Both the position numbers and the translations under genes were made by a program. Under the pieces are notes generated by a model. It made no database searches and was not told the DNA's origin. It saw only the letters and a program-made list of their open reading frames with translations. Below, piece after piece: positions 7,256-16,795 of a DNA stretch of 64,000 nt; the first letter of the stretch is position 1, and each line of letters begins with the position of its first letter. The stretch is from Kaistia soli DSM 19436. Lineage in GTDB: Bacteria; Pseudomonadota; Alphaproteobacteria; Rhizobiales; Kaistiaceae. The stretch lies in the NCBI RefSeq assembly GCF_900129325.1, contig NZ_FQUP01000001.1, positions 1,882,497 to 1,946,496 on the forward strand. The letters run 5' to 3'.

Positions 7256-10222
7256 ATGGACACGAACTCTGCGTACTGGCCGGACAGCGTCCCGACAACA
7301 CTCTGGCAATACACCGCGCTGACGCCCGAAGCACAACGGGATTTTCCCTTTGTCGGGATCGCGGTCTCCTGGGAATTCGTTGTCGCCTTTCTAGCCGGTG
7401 TGGTGCTTATCTGTGCCTTCGCATGGAAGCGCTTTGCCGAGCCGAGCTACGACGTCAATACTGACGCCTTCCGGGACTTCAAGAAGCTCAAGATCTGGAA
7501 TCTGAAGGACAGCGAGTCCCTGCGCAGGGCTTATGTCATCTATTGCATCCTGCTCATCTTCATCTACGCAATGTTGTCGTTTTTCGGCCGCGTGATTTTT
7601 CAGCTGGCCTCGCAGATCAACGTGTCCGGCCTTCAGGTAAGCGTCGGCTCGGTCGAGTTCACATCCTGGAGGTGGCCGCTGCTTCTGGCTGCCGGCATCG
7701 GAGGGCTCGCGCCGCTGCTCAATCCGCTCATTCCGGCCGAAAACATGCTGCGGCGGTTCGCACACGAAATCGTCGGCATTCCAACGCGTCTGCGGGAGAA
7801 GGCAACCCGGATCAAGACCTTGATCGATGGCAACCCCATCGAGGACCCCGCGACCCTCGCCAGCTTTCCGTCATGGGTGAGGAAGACACTCGGCCCAAAG
7901 CTTGCCAGCTATATTACGCTCAGCAAGAACCTCCATGCGGTGGTCATCTGGTCTCGCAAAGAAAATCTCCAGTGGTCGGACCCAGAGATCAGGCGAAAAC
8001 TCGACGAATATGAACGGGAAGTGCGAGATGAGGCGGAAGACGCGCTGGCCCTGTTCGACAGCCTGCTTCACGGGAGCGAAAGGCTCGGCGAAAGCAGTGA
8101 CGGCGCTTCGACCAGCAAGAATGATGAGAAGCTGCTGCTCGATACTTGCGTCGTTCTTGAACGCATCCGCGACGAGTTCGCCATCATCATGGCGATCTAT
8201 GTCGACTATGGGTCGAAATTCGCTAGCTTGAAGGACGATCTCAGAGAAACGATCATTAGCCGCTTTCGAGAAGAGGACAACAATCCCGCAACGGGGTTTC
8301 CGCTCTATATGCTCGCCGTCATCTACACGGTCTACTTCATCTTCGTGTGGATCCAGTGGCATCCTCCTATCTTCCCCGTGCCGCTTTCCGTGTCCAATCT
8401 CGCTCTGATTGCGGCTGCCGAAACGACCAAGCTGTTCATTCTCGTCTGGCTGCCGACGACGACGATCGCGACGCTGGCCGAAGTCGCCGATGGCCGGTTT
8501 TCACGCGAAGGGTCGCTTGAAACCACGGTTCTCTGGCGGGATATTGGGGGCTTGCTGGCCGCGCTCGCGATTTCCGCAGGCGGGATGATGCTCTTCGCGA
8601 TCCTGAAGACGGCCTTGACCAGCAGAAACATCCAACAGATGACGCAGGAATTATTGGGATCGGAGCGATATGCAGGAAATCTATTTTTCTATGTCATTCT
8701 CGCTCCAATATCCGGGATCTGCTATCTCGGCATCAACATCGTCCTGCGCTATCCGGACAAGTCCTTCGCGCGGCGTCGTCTGTGGATCGCGGCTGTTGCC
8801 GGGATTGTGACGCTCGTCTATCTCAGCTTCGTCGCGAGCAACTTGGCGGACGTCCCTTGCCGGCGCCTCATCGACGACCACACAGAACCCTTCGATCTGT
8901 CGTTGTGGAGCATGTGGTGGACAGGTCGCGACAATCTGGAGACGTGCTTCACCTATTATTCGACACTGGATCTTCTGGTCATCTCGGCGTCGGTCTTCAT
9001 CTCGGTGATCGGACTGACGCGGCAGCACCGCCGTTCGCAACAGCGCCTTGAGATCAGGCGACAGGCCTCGTCGTCCAAAGCGGCGAAGGCGGCCGCTCAA
9101 GCAGGCGTCGTTGCGATGGTTCTGCTCGCGAGCGGCGTGTTCTTCGGCTCCGTGACACCCGCCCGTGCCGCCAATCCGGACGGGGCTCAGCCTGATGCCG
9201 TTCAGTCAGCGCCCCCAACGATCGTGCTCGGCTTTCGATCCGACATTCCGCCGTTCTCGTTTCAGCCGGCCGGGCAAAGGCAAGACACGCCGCATCCCTA
9301 TCTCGGCTATGTCGCCGAGCTTTGTTACCAGATCTTCGAGAACAGCCCGTGGCGGATCGAGCAGCGCGTCATCGATCAGCCCCAGAGCCGGTTCAAGAGG
9401 CTTCGCGGACCGAAGGATCCATCGCATGACGAGATGATCGCGAATGGCATCGCGGATGACAAGATCGACGTGCTCTGCGATGCGACGACGCTTTGGCTGG
9501 GTGACAGCGAACGCATGGTCGCTGGCATCTTCTCGCCCATCATCTTCGTGTCGGGCGTCTCCTATCTCTATCGCTCGGCCCAGCAGTACAACAGTGATCC
9601 CGTCCAGATCGGCTATCTGGCCTCATCCACGGCCGAGCGCGTCGCGTGGGAGATTTGCAGCGTCGACGTCCTGAAGGTCGGTGCGTCCGACAAGCCCGCG
9701 ACCTGCGCCAGAGGAACGCCTTTGGAGTGTGTCGAAACCAAACCCGTCGCCGATGGAGCCGCGAGCAGCGGTCCGGTCCAAACGCAGACGCAGTCGCTGA
9801 GGGCGCTGTCGGAAATCTCCCAATCCTACGTTCTTTGCCCGAGGTCGAGCCACGATAATCTCATCGCCTGGTTCTGCGAAGGCTGGGCCCGCGACAAGAT
9901 CTATGTCGGTGATCTCGATATCATCCAGGCAAAGGAGGCCGAGTGGCGCGCGCGGGGCCGCGATTGTCCCGGGGTGCGGCCTGCTGGAAAGACATATACC
10001 TATGAGCCCTATGCGCTGCTGGTTTCCCGGCATGACACTGAGCTCGTCGCCTTCGTGCAAAGGCGGGTCTATGAACTCTTCTCACATCGATCGGGGGCGA
10101 GAGCGCTCTTCGAGAAGTGGTTCCCCGGACAAAACATGTCGCTGACGCTCGCCTGGCTCTTCCTGCTGAACGGCGTGATGGATGAGGGCGACATGCTGCG
10201 AGGGCCCAAGGGGCCGCCCTAG
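7256..10222 (+). CDS. Polytopic membrane protein fused to SBP-3 domain
   Basis: A large protein of 988-990 residues with no recognised full-length family (numbering here from the in-frame GTG at 7250; ATG 7256, 8 nt after GGGG, is preferred). Hydrophobic segments lie near residues 34-58, 93-118 and 142-162. A charged soluble stretch (about 165-345, helical) follows, then segments near 350-370, 382-412, 432-455, 475-500, 510-532 and 572-590. Residues 612-641 look like an internal signal peptide ending TPARA-ANPD. Residues 655-960 resemble extracellular solute-binding family 3: IVLGFRSDIPPFSF, DVLCDATTLWLGDSERM and ALFEKWFPG match GltI-type glutamate/aspartate binding proteins. It may be a tethered receptor or transporter. 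The domain call is firm and the function is unknown. Confidence 0.75.
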   Translation: MDTNSAYWPDSVPTTLWQYTALTPEAQRDFPFVGIAVSWEFVVAFLAGVVLICAFAWKRFAEPSYDVNTDAFRDFKKLKIWNLKDSESLRRAYVIYCILLIFIYAMLSFFGRVIFQLASQINVSGLQVSVGSVEFTSWRWPLLLAAGIGGLAPLLNPLIPAENMLRRFAHEIVGIPTRLREKATRIKTLIDGNPIEDPATLASFPSWVRKTLGPKLASYITLSKNLHAVVIWSRKENLQWSDPEIRRKLDEYEREVRDEAEDALALFDSLLHGSERLGESSDGASTSKNDEKLLLDTCVVLERIRDEFAIIMAIYVDYGSKFASLKDDLRETIISRFREEDNNPATGFPLYMLAVIYTVYFIFVWIQWHPPIFPVPLSVSNLALIAAAETTKLFILVWLPTTTIATLAEVADGRFSREGSLETTVLWRDIGGLLAALAISAGGMMLFAILKTALTSRNIQQMTQELLGSERYAGNLFFYVILAPISGICYLGINIVLRYPDKSFARRRLWIAAVAGIVTLVYLSFVASNLADVPCRRLIDDHTEPFDLSLWSMWWTGRDNLETCFTYYSTLDLLVISASVFISVIGLTRQHRRSQQRLEIRRQASSSKAAKAAAQAGVVAMVLLASGVFFGSVTPARAANPDGAQPDAVQSAPPTIVLGFRSDIPPFSFQPAGQRQDTPHPYLGYVAELCYQIFENSPWRIEQRVIDQPQSRFKRLRGPKDPSHDEMIANGIADDKIDVLCDATTLWLGDSERMVAGIFSPIIFVSGVSYLYRSAQQYNSDPVQIGYLASSTAERVAWEICSVDVLKVGASDKPATCARGTPLECVETKPVADGAASSGPVQTQTQSLRALSEISQSYVLCPRSSHDNLIAWFCEGWARDKIYVGDLDIIQAKEAEWRARGRDCPGVRPAGKTYTYEPYALLVSRHDTELVAFVQRRVYELFSHRSGARALFEKWFPGQNMSLTLAWLFLLNGVMDEGDMLRGPKGPP

Positions 10223-10252
10223 ACTTCCCTTCCCAAGTTGTCCGGGCAGCGA

Positions 10253-10280
10253 TCCCGCCGCAGTGCATACCCCGGCGGGA
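10253..10280. terminator. Candidate bidirectional terminator hairpin
   Basis: An 8-bp inverted repeat (10253-10260 with 10273-10280) with a 12-nt loop lies between the converging membrane-fusion gene and the DUF1254 gene. No T-run follows on either strand, so the call rests on position and pairing alone. Confidence 0.35.
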
Positions 10281-10296
10281 CCCGATGTTGCGGTAT

Positions 10297-11811
10297 CTAC
10301 TGCGCTCCGAACGGCGTCAGCGTCTCGTTGCGACGCACGGCCGGAGGCACCCATTTGCCGGTGAGGGCATCGGATTTCGGCGCATAGAGGCGCATGGTCA
10401 GGTTGAACGGCCCCTTCGGCGCGGGCAGCCAGTTGGCTTCCATCGCACCGCCCGGCGAATCCGGCCCGATGATCAAATCGAGCGAACCATCAGGATTGGA
10501 GACGAAGGGCATCCAGCTCGACACGGCGAAGCGGTTGAGCGTGTTGGCGACCTGGAAACCTTCCTGGTCATAGAGCGTCACCGACCAGAACGCATCGACC
10601 GGCGGCAGGCAGGCCTTGTCGAAATGGATCGTGTAGGAATTCGCGCCCGACAGGGGCTGGCCGGCTTCATCCGCGAGATTGAGCGGATAGATCGCGTCCT
10701 CCGGCAAGTTGGCGCCGAGGCCGAGCTGCGCGACGATGGCGCGCTTCAGATAATAGTTGCCGTAAACGCCCATCGTATCAGTGTTGAGCGACCAGCCATT
10801 GGCGATGCGGGCGAGTGTTGGCACTTTCCATTTCATCAGCGCCTGCGCCCCGGCCGGGGCGGCCGCGATGGCAGCCTTGACGTCGTCGGGGAGCTTCGAC
10901 GCGTCGAACGGCTTGCCGGGCTCGATGCCGATGCGCCGCATCTGCGCCAGGATCGGCTGGTCGGTGATATGGGGCGGGTTGGCGCCCATCAACTCTGCGC
11001 CATAGGCGAAATAGGCGTCGGCTGCCATCGTATCCACCTGCAGCTTCGGCGGCGTCTTCATGTCGATCGACGCATCGGGCTTGAGGGAGGCCGGGGCAGC
11101 AGCTTCCTTGCCCCAAGCGGAGAGCGGCGTAATCTTGTAGCCGGCCTGGATCTTGTGCACGGCATCGTAATCCGACGGGCCATCGGTCTTGGTGCGGCCA
11201 ATGATCCAGACATTCGGCGTCGGGGCATCGATGCGCTGCGTATCTGCCGGAAGGTTCAGGGCGGCTTGCCAGCCGTCCTTCAGCTCAGGGCGCCAGCCAG
11301 GTGGCGTGACAAGGAAATGTCCCTCCGCCGTCCCGGTGGTGCGCCAGCCGGGCGATGCGAAGACGTCGCTCCACATGTCCAGCATGGGCAGCAGGTAGTA
11401 GCGTCCGCCGGTATCGGGTGCCGTGACGACGACCGGCTCCTTGGTCAGGTCGAGCCAGGCGCTCGAATAGAGCGTATCGAAATTCGGCCGGACGACCGTG
11501 CGCATATCTGCGGCGGGGAATGCCGGGATATTGGCGAAGGCGTTGGGTGGCCCGCCTATGCCCGAATCCGCCGGCATGTTCGTTAGTTGCCTGCGGGTCA
11601 GGTCCATGGTGATCAGGGGATAGAGATAGAGATAGGCGTTGACCGCGATCGCGCTCGCCTCCTCCTTGTTCACCGCAGGCGCCATGGACGCGGCCTGCGA
11701 TGGCGCGGTAGCCGCCAAGGTGGTGGCGACCGCAAGCGTTGCAGCCTGCAAGCCGCGGCGCGCCCGCTGGCTCCGTTTGGGTGACGATTTCCAGAGCGAG
11801 GATAGTTGCAT
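10297..11811 (-). CDS. DUF1254/DUF1214 domain exported protein
   Basis: A 504-residue protein. It starts with a basic region and a hydrophobic segment ending in ATAPSQAAS, a Sec signal peptide or long Tat-like leader (RRGLQ is not a canonical twin-arginine motif). The DUF1254 part (about 55-190) includes YLYLYPLITMDLTRR and RPNFDTLYSSAWLDL. The DUF1214 part (about 370-490) includes YLKRAIVAQLGLGAN and FWSVTLYDQEGF. Such proteins occur widely in Proteobacteria, often in pairs, and have no settled biochemical role. It is monocistronic and convergent with the membrane-fusion gene. The family call is strong. Confidence 0.88.
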   Translation of the reverse strand: MQLSSLWKSSPKRSQRARRGLQAATLAVATTLAATAPSQAASMAPAVNKEEASAIAVNAYLYLYPLITMDLTRRQLTNMPADSGIGGPPNAFANIPAFPAADMRTVVRPNFDTLYSSAWLDLTKEPVVVTAPDTGGRYYLLPMLDMWSDVFASPGWRTTGTAEGHFLVTPPGWRPELKDGWQAALNLPADTQRIDAPTPNVWIIGRTKTDGPSDYDAVHKIQAGYKITPLSAWGKEAAAPASLKPDASIDMKTPPKLQVDTMAADAYFAYGAELMGANPPHITDQPILAQMRRIGIEPGKPFDASKLPDDVKAAIAAAPAGAQALMKWKVPTLARIANGWSLNTDTMGVYGNYYLKRAIVAQLGLGANLPEDAIYPLNLADEAGQPLSGANSYTIHFDKACLPPVDAFWSVTLYDQEGFQVANTLNRFAVSSWMPFVSNPDGSLDLIIGPDSPGGAMEANWLPAPKGPFNLTMRLYAPKSDALTGKWVPPAVRRNETLTPFGAQ

Positions 11812-11973
11812 TCTGAGGCTCCCCTGACCGGATCGTGCGGCAGGGTTCCGACGCTTCCGGCATTCGGCGCTATTTCGCCGCTGGCGATGCTATCCGGGTA
11901 GCCATTTTACGACACGGTGTGACGCAGATCGCTTTGCGAGCGTCAACGAGCCGGACGAATCTTGACAGCGGGC

Positions 11974-12492
11974 TCAGGCAGGATCTCCGACGCCGCGCCA
12001 GTTCCTGCCGCGGAAGAAGACGAGCGGGTCGGCGTCGGGGCGTGTATGGACCGCCAGGACCCGGCCGATGACGATCGAGATGTTGCCGTGCTCGACGATG
12101 TCCGTGACGGCGCAATCAAAGGCGCCGAGGGCGGACTTCAGGATTGGCGCGCCGCTCGAAAGGGTCGTCCAGTCCTCCGGCACGAATCGCGCCGCGCCGG
12201 AAACGCCGGTTCGGCCGCCAAAGGCGTCGGCGAGGCCACCGGCTTCGGCCGGCAGATAGTTGATCGCGAAGTGGCGGCGGGAGAGGACGCCGGCAAGCGC
12301 ATGCGTCTTGCGGTCGATCGATACCAGCATCGTTGGGGGGCTGGCGGTCACATGGCTTGCGGAGAGGCCGAGAAACCCGGTCGGGCCGTCATCGCTGTCG
12401 GCGGTCACGACGGTCATGCCGGTCGCCCGCTGTCCGAGTGTCTGCCAGAAGGCCTTCGCGTCGATCTCGCCGGGTGCAGCCGCTTCGGTCAT
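11974..12492 (-). CDS. Flavin reductase family protein
   Basis: A 172-residue flavin reductase-like FMN-binding split-barrel protein. The N-terminal pattern TGMTVVTADSDDGPTGF, followed by LSASHVTASPPTMLVSI, is the classic FMN-binding segment of NAD(P)H:flavin oxidoreductases. These supply reduced flavin to two-component monooxygenases. The remaining motifs (HFAINYL and FDCAVTDIVEHGNI) fit the family. No partner monooxygenase is adjacent: its neighbours are radC and a DUF1254 gene. The FAD monooxygenase at 23.4 kb is of the single-component type. The partner is therefore unknown. Confidence 0.85.
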   Translation of the reverse strand: MTEAAAPGEIDAKAFWQTLGQRATGMTVVTADSDDGPTGFLGLSASHVTASPPTMLVSIDRKTHALAGVLSRRHFAINYLPAEAGGLADAFGGRTGVSGAARFVPEDWTTLSSGAPILKSALGAFDCAVTDIVEHGNISIVIGRVLAVHTRPDADPLVFFRGRNWRGVGDPA

Positions 12493-12534
12493 CAGAGTTT
12501 CTCCGTCTTGATCAGGCCAGTCAGGCGCGCCTTG

Positions 12535-13236
12535 TCAGATCAGCTTCAATCCCTTGAAGCTGACGGTGCCGTTCCGGCCGATGATGAGGTGATCATGCAC
12601 CGCGATGCCGAGAGGGGCGGCGATGTCGACGATGGTCTTGGTCATCTGGATGTCGGCGCGCGAGGGCGTCGGGTCGCCGGACGGATGGTTGTGGACCAGC
12701 ACGATCGCGGTCGCGGAGAGTTCGAGCGCCCGCTTCACCACCTCGCGCGGATAGACCGGCGTATGGTCGACCGTGCCGGTCTGCTGGACCTCGTCGGCGA
12801 TGAGCGCGTTCTTTTTATCGAGAAAGAGGATGCGGAACTGCTCCTTCTCCTCATAGGCCATGGCGACGCGACAATATTCGATGACGGCGCTCCACGAGCC
12901 GAGCAACGGCCGCTCGCGAACGGCGCCGAGCGCCAGCCGCTTGGCGGCGGCGTGGACCACCTTGAGATGCAGCGCGACCGAGGCGCCGACGCCCGGCACC
13001 TCCATCAGCCTTGCCTCGGGCGAGGCCAGCACTTCGGAAAAGGTGCCGAAACGGCTGATCAGCGCCTTGGCGATCGGCTTGGTGTCGCGCCGGGGCACGG
13101 CGGCGAACAGGATCAGTTCGAGCAGCTCATAATCCGCCAGCGCGTCGGCTCCGCTCTCGCGGAACCGTGCCTTCAGCCGTTCTCGATGGCCGAGAAAGTG
13201 CGGCGGTTCGTCGGCTCCGTCTTCGAATCCGCTCAT
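12535..13236 (-). CDS. radC: RadC family JAB-domain protein
   Basis: This 233-residue protein has an N-terminal helix-hairpin-helix region ([24 protein letters not shown]) and a C-terminal MPN/JAB metalloprotease-like domain. The zinc motif appears as [15 protein letters not shown], preceded by Glu residues. Despite the old name, a DNA-repair role has not been confirmed for RadC. The ATG at 13236 overlaps the map stop as ATGA, so translation is probably coupled to map. The open frame running 20 codons further upstream is not needed. The map-radC pairing is common in alphaproteobacteria. Confidence 0.9.
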   Translation of the reverse strand: MSGFEDGADEPPHFLGHRERLKARFRESGADALADYELLELILFAAVPRRDTKPIAKALISRFGTFSEVLASPEARLMEVPGVGASVALHLKVVHAAAKRLALGAVRERPLLGSWSAVIEYCRVAMAYEEKEQFRILFLDKKNALIADEVQQTGTVDHTPVYPREVVKRALELSATAIVLVHNHPSGDPTPSRADIQMTKTIVDIAAPLGIAVHDHLIIGRNGTVSFKGLKLI

Positions 13237-14066
13237 GCGCCTGTCGGGTAAGGCGGGCAGGTATAGCCCCGCGGGGAGAGGGTGAAGATTTCGCATCCGG
13301 TCTCGGTGACGCCGACCGTGTGCTCGAACTGCGCCGAGAGCGAGCGGTCGCGCGTCACGGCGGTCCAGCCATCGGACAGCACCTTCACATGCGGCCGGCC
13401 GAGATTGATCATCGGTTCGATCGTGAAGATCATTCCGGGGCGGAGCTCGATGCCTTCGCCGGGATTGCCGTAATGCAGGATGTTCGGCGAATCGTGGAAC
13501 AGGCGGCCGACGCCGTGACCGCAGAAATCGCGCACAACGCTGCAGCGCTCGCCCTCGGCGAAGGACTGGATCGCATAGCCGATATCGCCGGTCGTGGCGC
13601 CGGGCTTCACGGCGGCGATGCCGCGCATCAGCGATTCATAGGTGACCTCGACCAGCCGCTCCGCCGCGCGCTTCACATTGCCGACCGGATACATGCGGCT
13701 CGAATCGCCGTACCAGCCGTCGAGAATGAAGGTGACGTCGACATTGACGATGTCGCCGTCGCGCAGCGGCTTGGCGTCGGGAATGCCATGGCAGACCACG
13801 TGATTGATCGAGGTGCAGGTCGACCGCGTATAGCCGCGATAGCCGAGAGTCGCGGGCAGGGCGCCATGGTCGGCGCCGAACTCGTAGACATAGCGGTCGA
13901 TGACATCGGTCGGCACGCCCGGCCGCACGATGTTGGCGAGGCCGTCGAGGCAGGCGGCGGCGAGTTGTCCGGCGCGGTGCATGGCGTCGAACGCCTCGCG
14001 CCCGTAAAGGCGGATCTGGCCCGTGTTCTTCAACGGGGCGGCATCGGCATCGACATAGGTGACCAT
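13233..14066 (-). CDS. map: Type I methionine aminopeptidase
   Basis: A 277-residue enzyme that removes N-terminal Met from nascent proteins using two divalent metals. The expected ligands are visible: Asp residues in [15 protein letters not shown], His in [11 protein letters not shown], Glu in TIEPMINL and a final Glu in [10 protein letters not shown]. The start is ATG 14066, preceded by GGGAG with a 7-nt gap. An upstream extension to 14153 has no family match. It overlaps radC by the ATGA junction. The gene is probably essential unless a paralogue exists elsewhere. Confidence 0.95.
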   Translation of the reverse strand: MVTYVDADAAPLKNTGQIRLYGREAFDAMHRAGQLAAACLDGLANIVRPGVPTDVIDRYVYEFGADHGALPATLGYRGYTRSTCTSINHVVCHGIPDAKPLRDGDIVNVDVTFILDGWYGDSSRMYPVGNVKRAAERLVEVTYESLMRGIAAVKPGATTGDIGYAIQSFAEGERCSVVRDFCGHGVGRLFHDSPNILHYGNPGEGIELRPGMIFTIEPMINLGRPHVKVLSDGWTAVTRDRSLSAQFEHTVGVTETGCEIFTLSPRGYTCPPYPTGA

Positions 14067-14252
14067 GGAAACGCTCCCTCGTTCCGAAGCACAGCATTCC
14101 TCTGCTTCCGGAACAAGCCTGTTGCTGACGAGGATTGAAACGATCTGGCGCATCGGGCGGCGAGATACAAGGGTTTTGACGTCGCGGCGGCGTTGAGCGG
14201 CGCGCGCCGAGCGGCTACATCTCGGCGCTCACATCATCAGGAGACGGCGGAC

Positions 14253-15011
14253 ATGACGACAGGCAGCGAGACGGCGCACACAATCGTCACCGCGGCGATC
14301 CTGGTGATCGGCGACGAAATTCTCTCAGGCCGGACCAAGGACAAGAATATCGGCTATATCGCCGAATACTGCACGGCGATCGGCATCGATGTGCGCGAAG
14401 TTCGCATCGTGCCGGATGTCGAGGACGAGATCATCACGGCGGTCCGGGCGCTTTCCGAACGCCACGATCACGTTTTCTCGACCGGCGGCATCGGGCCGAC
14501 GCATGACGACATCACGGCCGACGCGATGGCCAAGGCGTTCGGCGTCACCATCGATCATGATCCGCGCGCCGTCGCGATCCTGACGACGCATTATGGCGAG
14601 GCCAACCTCAATGAAGCGCGGATGCGCATGGCCCGCATTCCCGCCGGCGCCGACCTCATCGACAATCCCGTCTCGAAGGCGCCGGGCTTCACCATCCGCA
14701 ATGTGCATGTCATGGCAGGCGTGCCGGTGATCATGCAGGCGATGCTCGACGCGGTGACGGCAACGATTTCGACCGGCGCCAAGATGCTGTCGGCGACCGT
14801 TCCCGCTTCGATGGGCGAGGGGCGGATCGCCGCCGGCCTCGGCGCGCTTCAGAAGGACTTCCCGGACGTCTCGATCGGCAGCTATCCGAAGATGCTGGAT
14901 GGCGGCTTCGCGACCGACATCGTCCTGCGCTCGCGCGACCAGTCCCGCCTCGACCTCGCGGTGCGAGCGGTCGAGGGGCTGATCGCCAGCCTGCTCGTTC
15001 AGCGGAGCTAG
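14253..15011 (+). CDS. CinA-like molybdopterin-binding domain protein
   Basis: A 252-residue protein with only the N-terminal MoCF_biosynth (MoeA/MogA-like) domain of CinA. Motifs are AILVIGDEILSGRTKDKN, FSTGGIGPTHDDITADA and PGFTIRNVHVMAGVP. Single-domain versions are usual in Rhizobiales and are often annotated competence/damage-inducible protein A, but the amidase domain with that activity is absent. The ATG at 14253 has AGGAGAC about 8 nt upstream. Its stop overlaps the end of the convergent DUF4239 gene by 4 nt. The function in this form is uncertain. Confidence 0.85.
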   Translation: MTTGSETAHTIVTAAILVIGDEILSGRTKDKNIGYIAEYCTAIGIDVREVRIVPDVEDEIITAVRALSERHDHVFSTGGIGPTHDDITADAMAKAFGVTIDHDPRAVAILTTHYGEANLNEARMRMARIPAGADLIDNPVSKAPGFTIRNVHVMAGVPVIMQAMLDAVTATISTGAKMLSATVPASMGEGRIAAGLGALQKDFPDVSIGSYPKMLDGGFATDIVLRSRDQSRLDLAVRAVEGLIASLLVQRS

Positions 15012-15775
15012 CGCTGCAGTTCTGTCAGGGCGTGGACGAAGGGCTCGGACGAGGCCTGGATCGGCCCGTCGAAAGGCCGGCCCATGTCGAGAACCATGTA
15101 GATCGCGCCGGCGAGCAGTCCGGAGGACAGGACGAAGCCGGTGACGACCAGCGCGTTTTTCGGCGCCCGGTAGCCGTAGCTTGCCATCGTCATGGCGAGC
15201 CAGACGATCAACGCGATCATCAAGGGGCGCGGCACGGAGCCCTCGGTCCGGTCGATGAGGCTCCACCTTGCGCGCAGAAGCGTATCGACATCCGCCTTCG
15301 CCTGATCGCGCTCTGCGATTATCTGGGGATCGGTCAACTTGAGCGCCGCGATCTTGTCGCGGATATCGTGGAGCGTCGCCTCGGCCGACTTGTTTTCGCT
15401 GGGCAGCGCCGGCCGTTCCACATCGCGCATCGCGACGACGGTCGAGACGTAGCCGAGAAGTTCGCCGCGCGCCGGCTGGGCGTCTGGGCCGAGATCGCGG
15501 AGCGAGCGATCGAGCAGGATCAGATCCGTGGCATAGCTGCGGACAGCTTTCTCGACGTCGCTGAAATTACCGCTCGCCGAACTCACCAGCAGACCAAGCA
15601 CGAGCGAGCTCAAGAGGCCGAAGATGTTGGCGATGATCCTGACGATATCGAGCGTCTTGTCGTCGAGATGATGGGCCGGCAGTCGTTCATAGGTGAAAAG
15701 GGCGCCCAGCGACGCGGCGCAAAGGCAGCCGAAGGTGATCAGCGCGATCGTCATCTCGTCGGTTAGCCCAAACAT
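15008..15775 (-). CDS. DUF4239-like membrane protein
   Basis: About 255 residues with four hydrophobic segments: two near the N-terminus (TIALITFGCLCAASLGALF and IIANIFGLLSSLVLGLLV) and two near the C-terminus (PLMIALIVWLAMTMASY and NALVVTGFVLSSGLLAGA). A hydrophilic domain of about 110 residues lies between the pairs. This arrangement and sequence resemble DUF4239 (bestrophin-like in some databases). ATG 15775 is chosen because the protein then starts at the first membrane segment. The open frame extends to 15913 without family-like sequence. Function is unknown, and a channel-like role would be speculation. Confidence 0.65.
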   Translation of the reverse strand: MFGLTDEMTIALITFGCLCAASLGALFTYERLPAHHLDDKTLDIVRIIANIFGLLSSLVLGLLVSSASGNFSDVEKAVRSYATDLILLDRSLRDLGPDAQPARGELLGYVSTVVAMRDVERPALPSENKSAEATLHDIRDKIAALKLTDPQIIAERDQAKADVDTLLRARWSLIDRTEGSVPRPLMIALIVWLAMTMASYGYRAPKNALVVTGFVLSSGLLAGAIYMVLDMGRPFDGPIQASSEPFVHALTELQR

Positions 15776-15948
15776 GCCGTGCACGCCTTTCGCTTGGGGC
15801 TCGAACGCTGTCGCCGCCACGGCGCAAAGGGGGCATCGAAAAAGCCCGTGCGGCGGCCCTTTCCTGTGGAGCGTAACCTCTGGCAGATTGCAAGCAGGCG
15901 CATGGCATTCCATGGCTGGAGCTGAATAGAGGTGCGGGGATAAAAGCC

Positions 15949-16446
15949 ATGGCGGATGCGCGAAGCGACAAGGCCTTTCCGGTTTCGTGGGACCAGTTTC
16001 ATCGCGACGCGCGCGCGCTGACCTGGCGCCTCTCCGGCGACAAGAAATGGGAGGCGATCGTCTGCGTCACCCGCGGCGGCCTTGTGCCGGCGGCGGTGGT
16101 GGCGCGCGAACTCGGCATCCGCATCGTCGAGACGGTGTGCGTCGCCTCCTATCACGACTATCAGGAGCAGGGTTCGCTCAAGGTTCTGAAGCCGGTCAGC
16201 CAGGCGGTGATCGACCTGGCCGGCGGCGGAGGAGCCGGCATTCTGGTCATCGACGACCTGGTCGATACCGGCAAGACGGCGCGTCTCGTGCGCGAAATGC
16301 TGCCCAAGGCGCATTACGCGACGCTCTATGCGAAGCCGCTGGGGCGCCCCGAGGTCGACACGTTCATCACCGAAGTGTCACAGGATACGTGGATCTACTT
16401 CCCCTGGGATATGGGGCTGACCTTTCAACCGCCGATCGTCGGCTGA
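15949..16446 (+). CDS. gpt: Xanthine phosphoribosyltransferase
   Basis: A 165-residue purine salvage enzyme that joins xanthine or guanine to PRPP. The PRPP-binding loop is clear ([14 protein letters not shown]), as is the N-terminal [17 protein letters not shown] segment. The C-terminal IYFPWDMG with WIYFPW is typical of Gpt rather than hypoxanthine enzymes. The length fits the family. A small acidic gene follows 12 nt downstream and may be co-transcribed. Confidence 0.9.
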   Translation: MADARSDKAFPVSWDQFHRDARALTWRLSGDKKWEAIVCVTRGGLVPAAVVARELGIRIVETVCVASYHDYQEQGSLKVLKPVSQAVIDLAGGGGAGILVIDDLVDTGKTARLVREMLPKAHYATLYAKPLGRPEVDTFITEVSQDTWIYFPWDMGLTFQPPIVG

Positions 16447-16458
16447 GGAGATGAAACG

Positions 16459-16779
16459 ATGACCGAGCCGACCGAAGACGCCGAGTTCGAGGCCTTCGCC
16501 GAGGAATATGAAGAGCATCGCGGCGCGCTGTTCGAAATCATCTCGGACTATGCCGACGAGCAGGAACTGGATGACGGGCTGCTCGTGGCGCTTCTGCTCG
16601 ATCTCGCCGTCACCGCGCGCATGATCGCTTATGCCGACACGGTCGAGAAGCCGTCGGCGTCTGGCCTGCGCCTTGAGCTCGACCGCTTCCTCAAGGATGC
16701 CGGCGATCACGTTCGCGAAGTGAAGAAGGGCGCCGAGGAGTTCATTGCCGATATCCGCAAGGAGAGCGAGCAGAACTGA
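16459..16779 (+). CDS. Conserved hypothetical acidic protein
   Basis: A 106-residue acidic protein with no recognised domain. It is predicted helical throughout, with many Glu and Asp in the first 40 residues and a basic-acidic C-terminus (KKGAEEFIADIRKESEQN). It starts 12 nt after the gpt stop behind GAGGAG (16446-16451), so it is very probably in the gpt operon. Cytosolic, because it has no signal or membrane segment. A role in purine salvage is only inferred from position. Confidence 0.6.
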   Translation: MTEPTEDAEFEAFAEEYEEHRGALFEIISDYADEQELDDGLLVALLLDLAVTARMIAYADTVEKPSASGLRLELDRFLKDAGDHVREVKKGAEEFIADIRKESEQN

Positions 16780-16795
16780 CCGGCGCCTTCCAGCG

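Noticed and set aside
10285..11586. 433-codon plus-strand frame opposite the DUF1254/DUF1214 gene
   Set aside because: Entirely antisense to a gene with clear family motifs. The translated sequence is low-complexity basic/acidic and has no ribosome site.
11962..13251. 429-codon plus-strand frame antisense to flavin reductase and radC
   Set aside because: Covers two recognised minus-strand genes and lacks any recognisable motif. Another GC-driven antisense frame.
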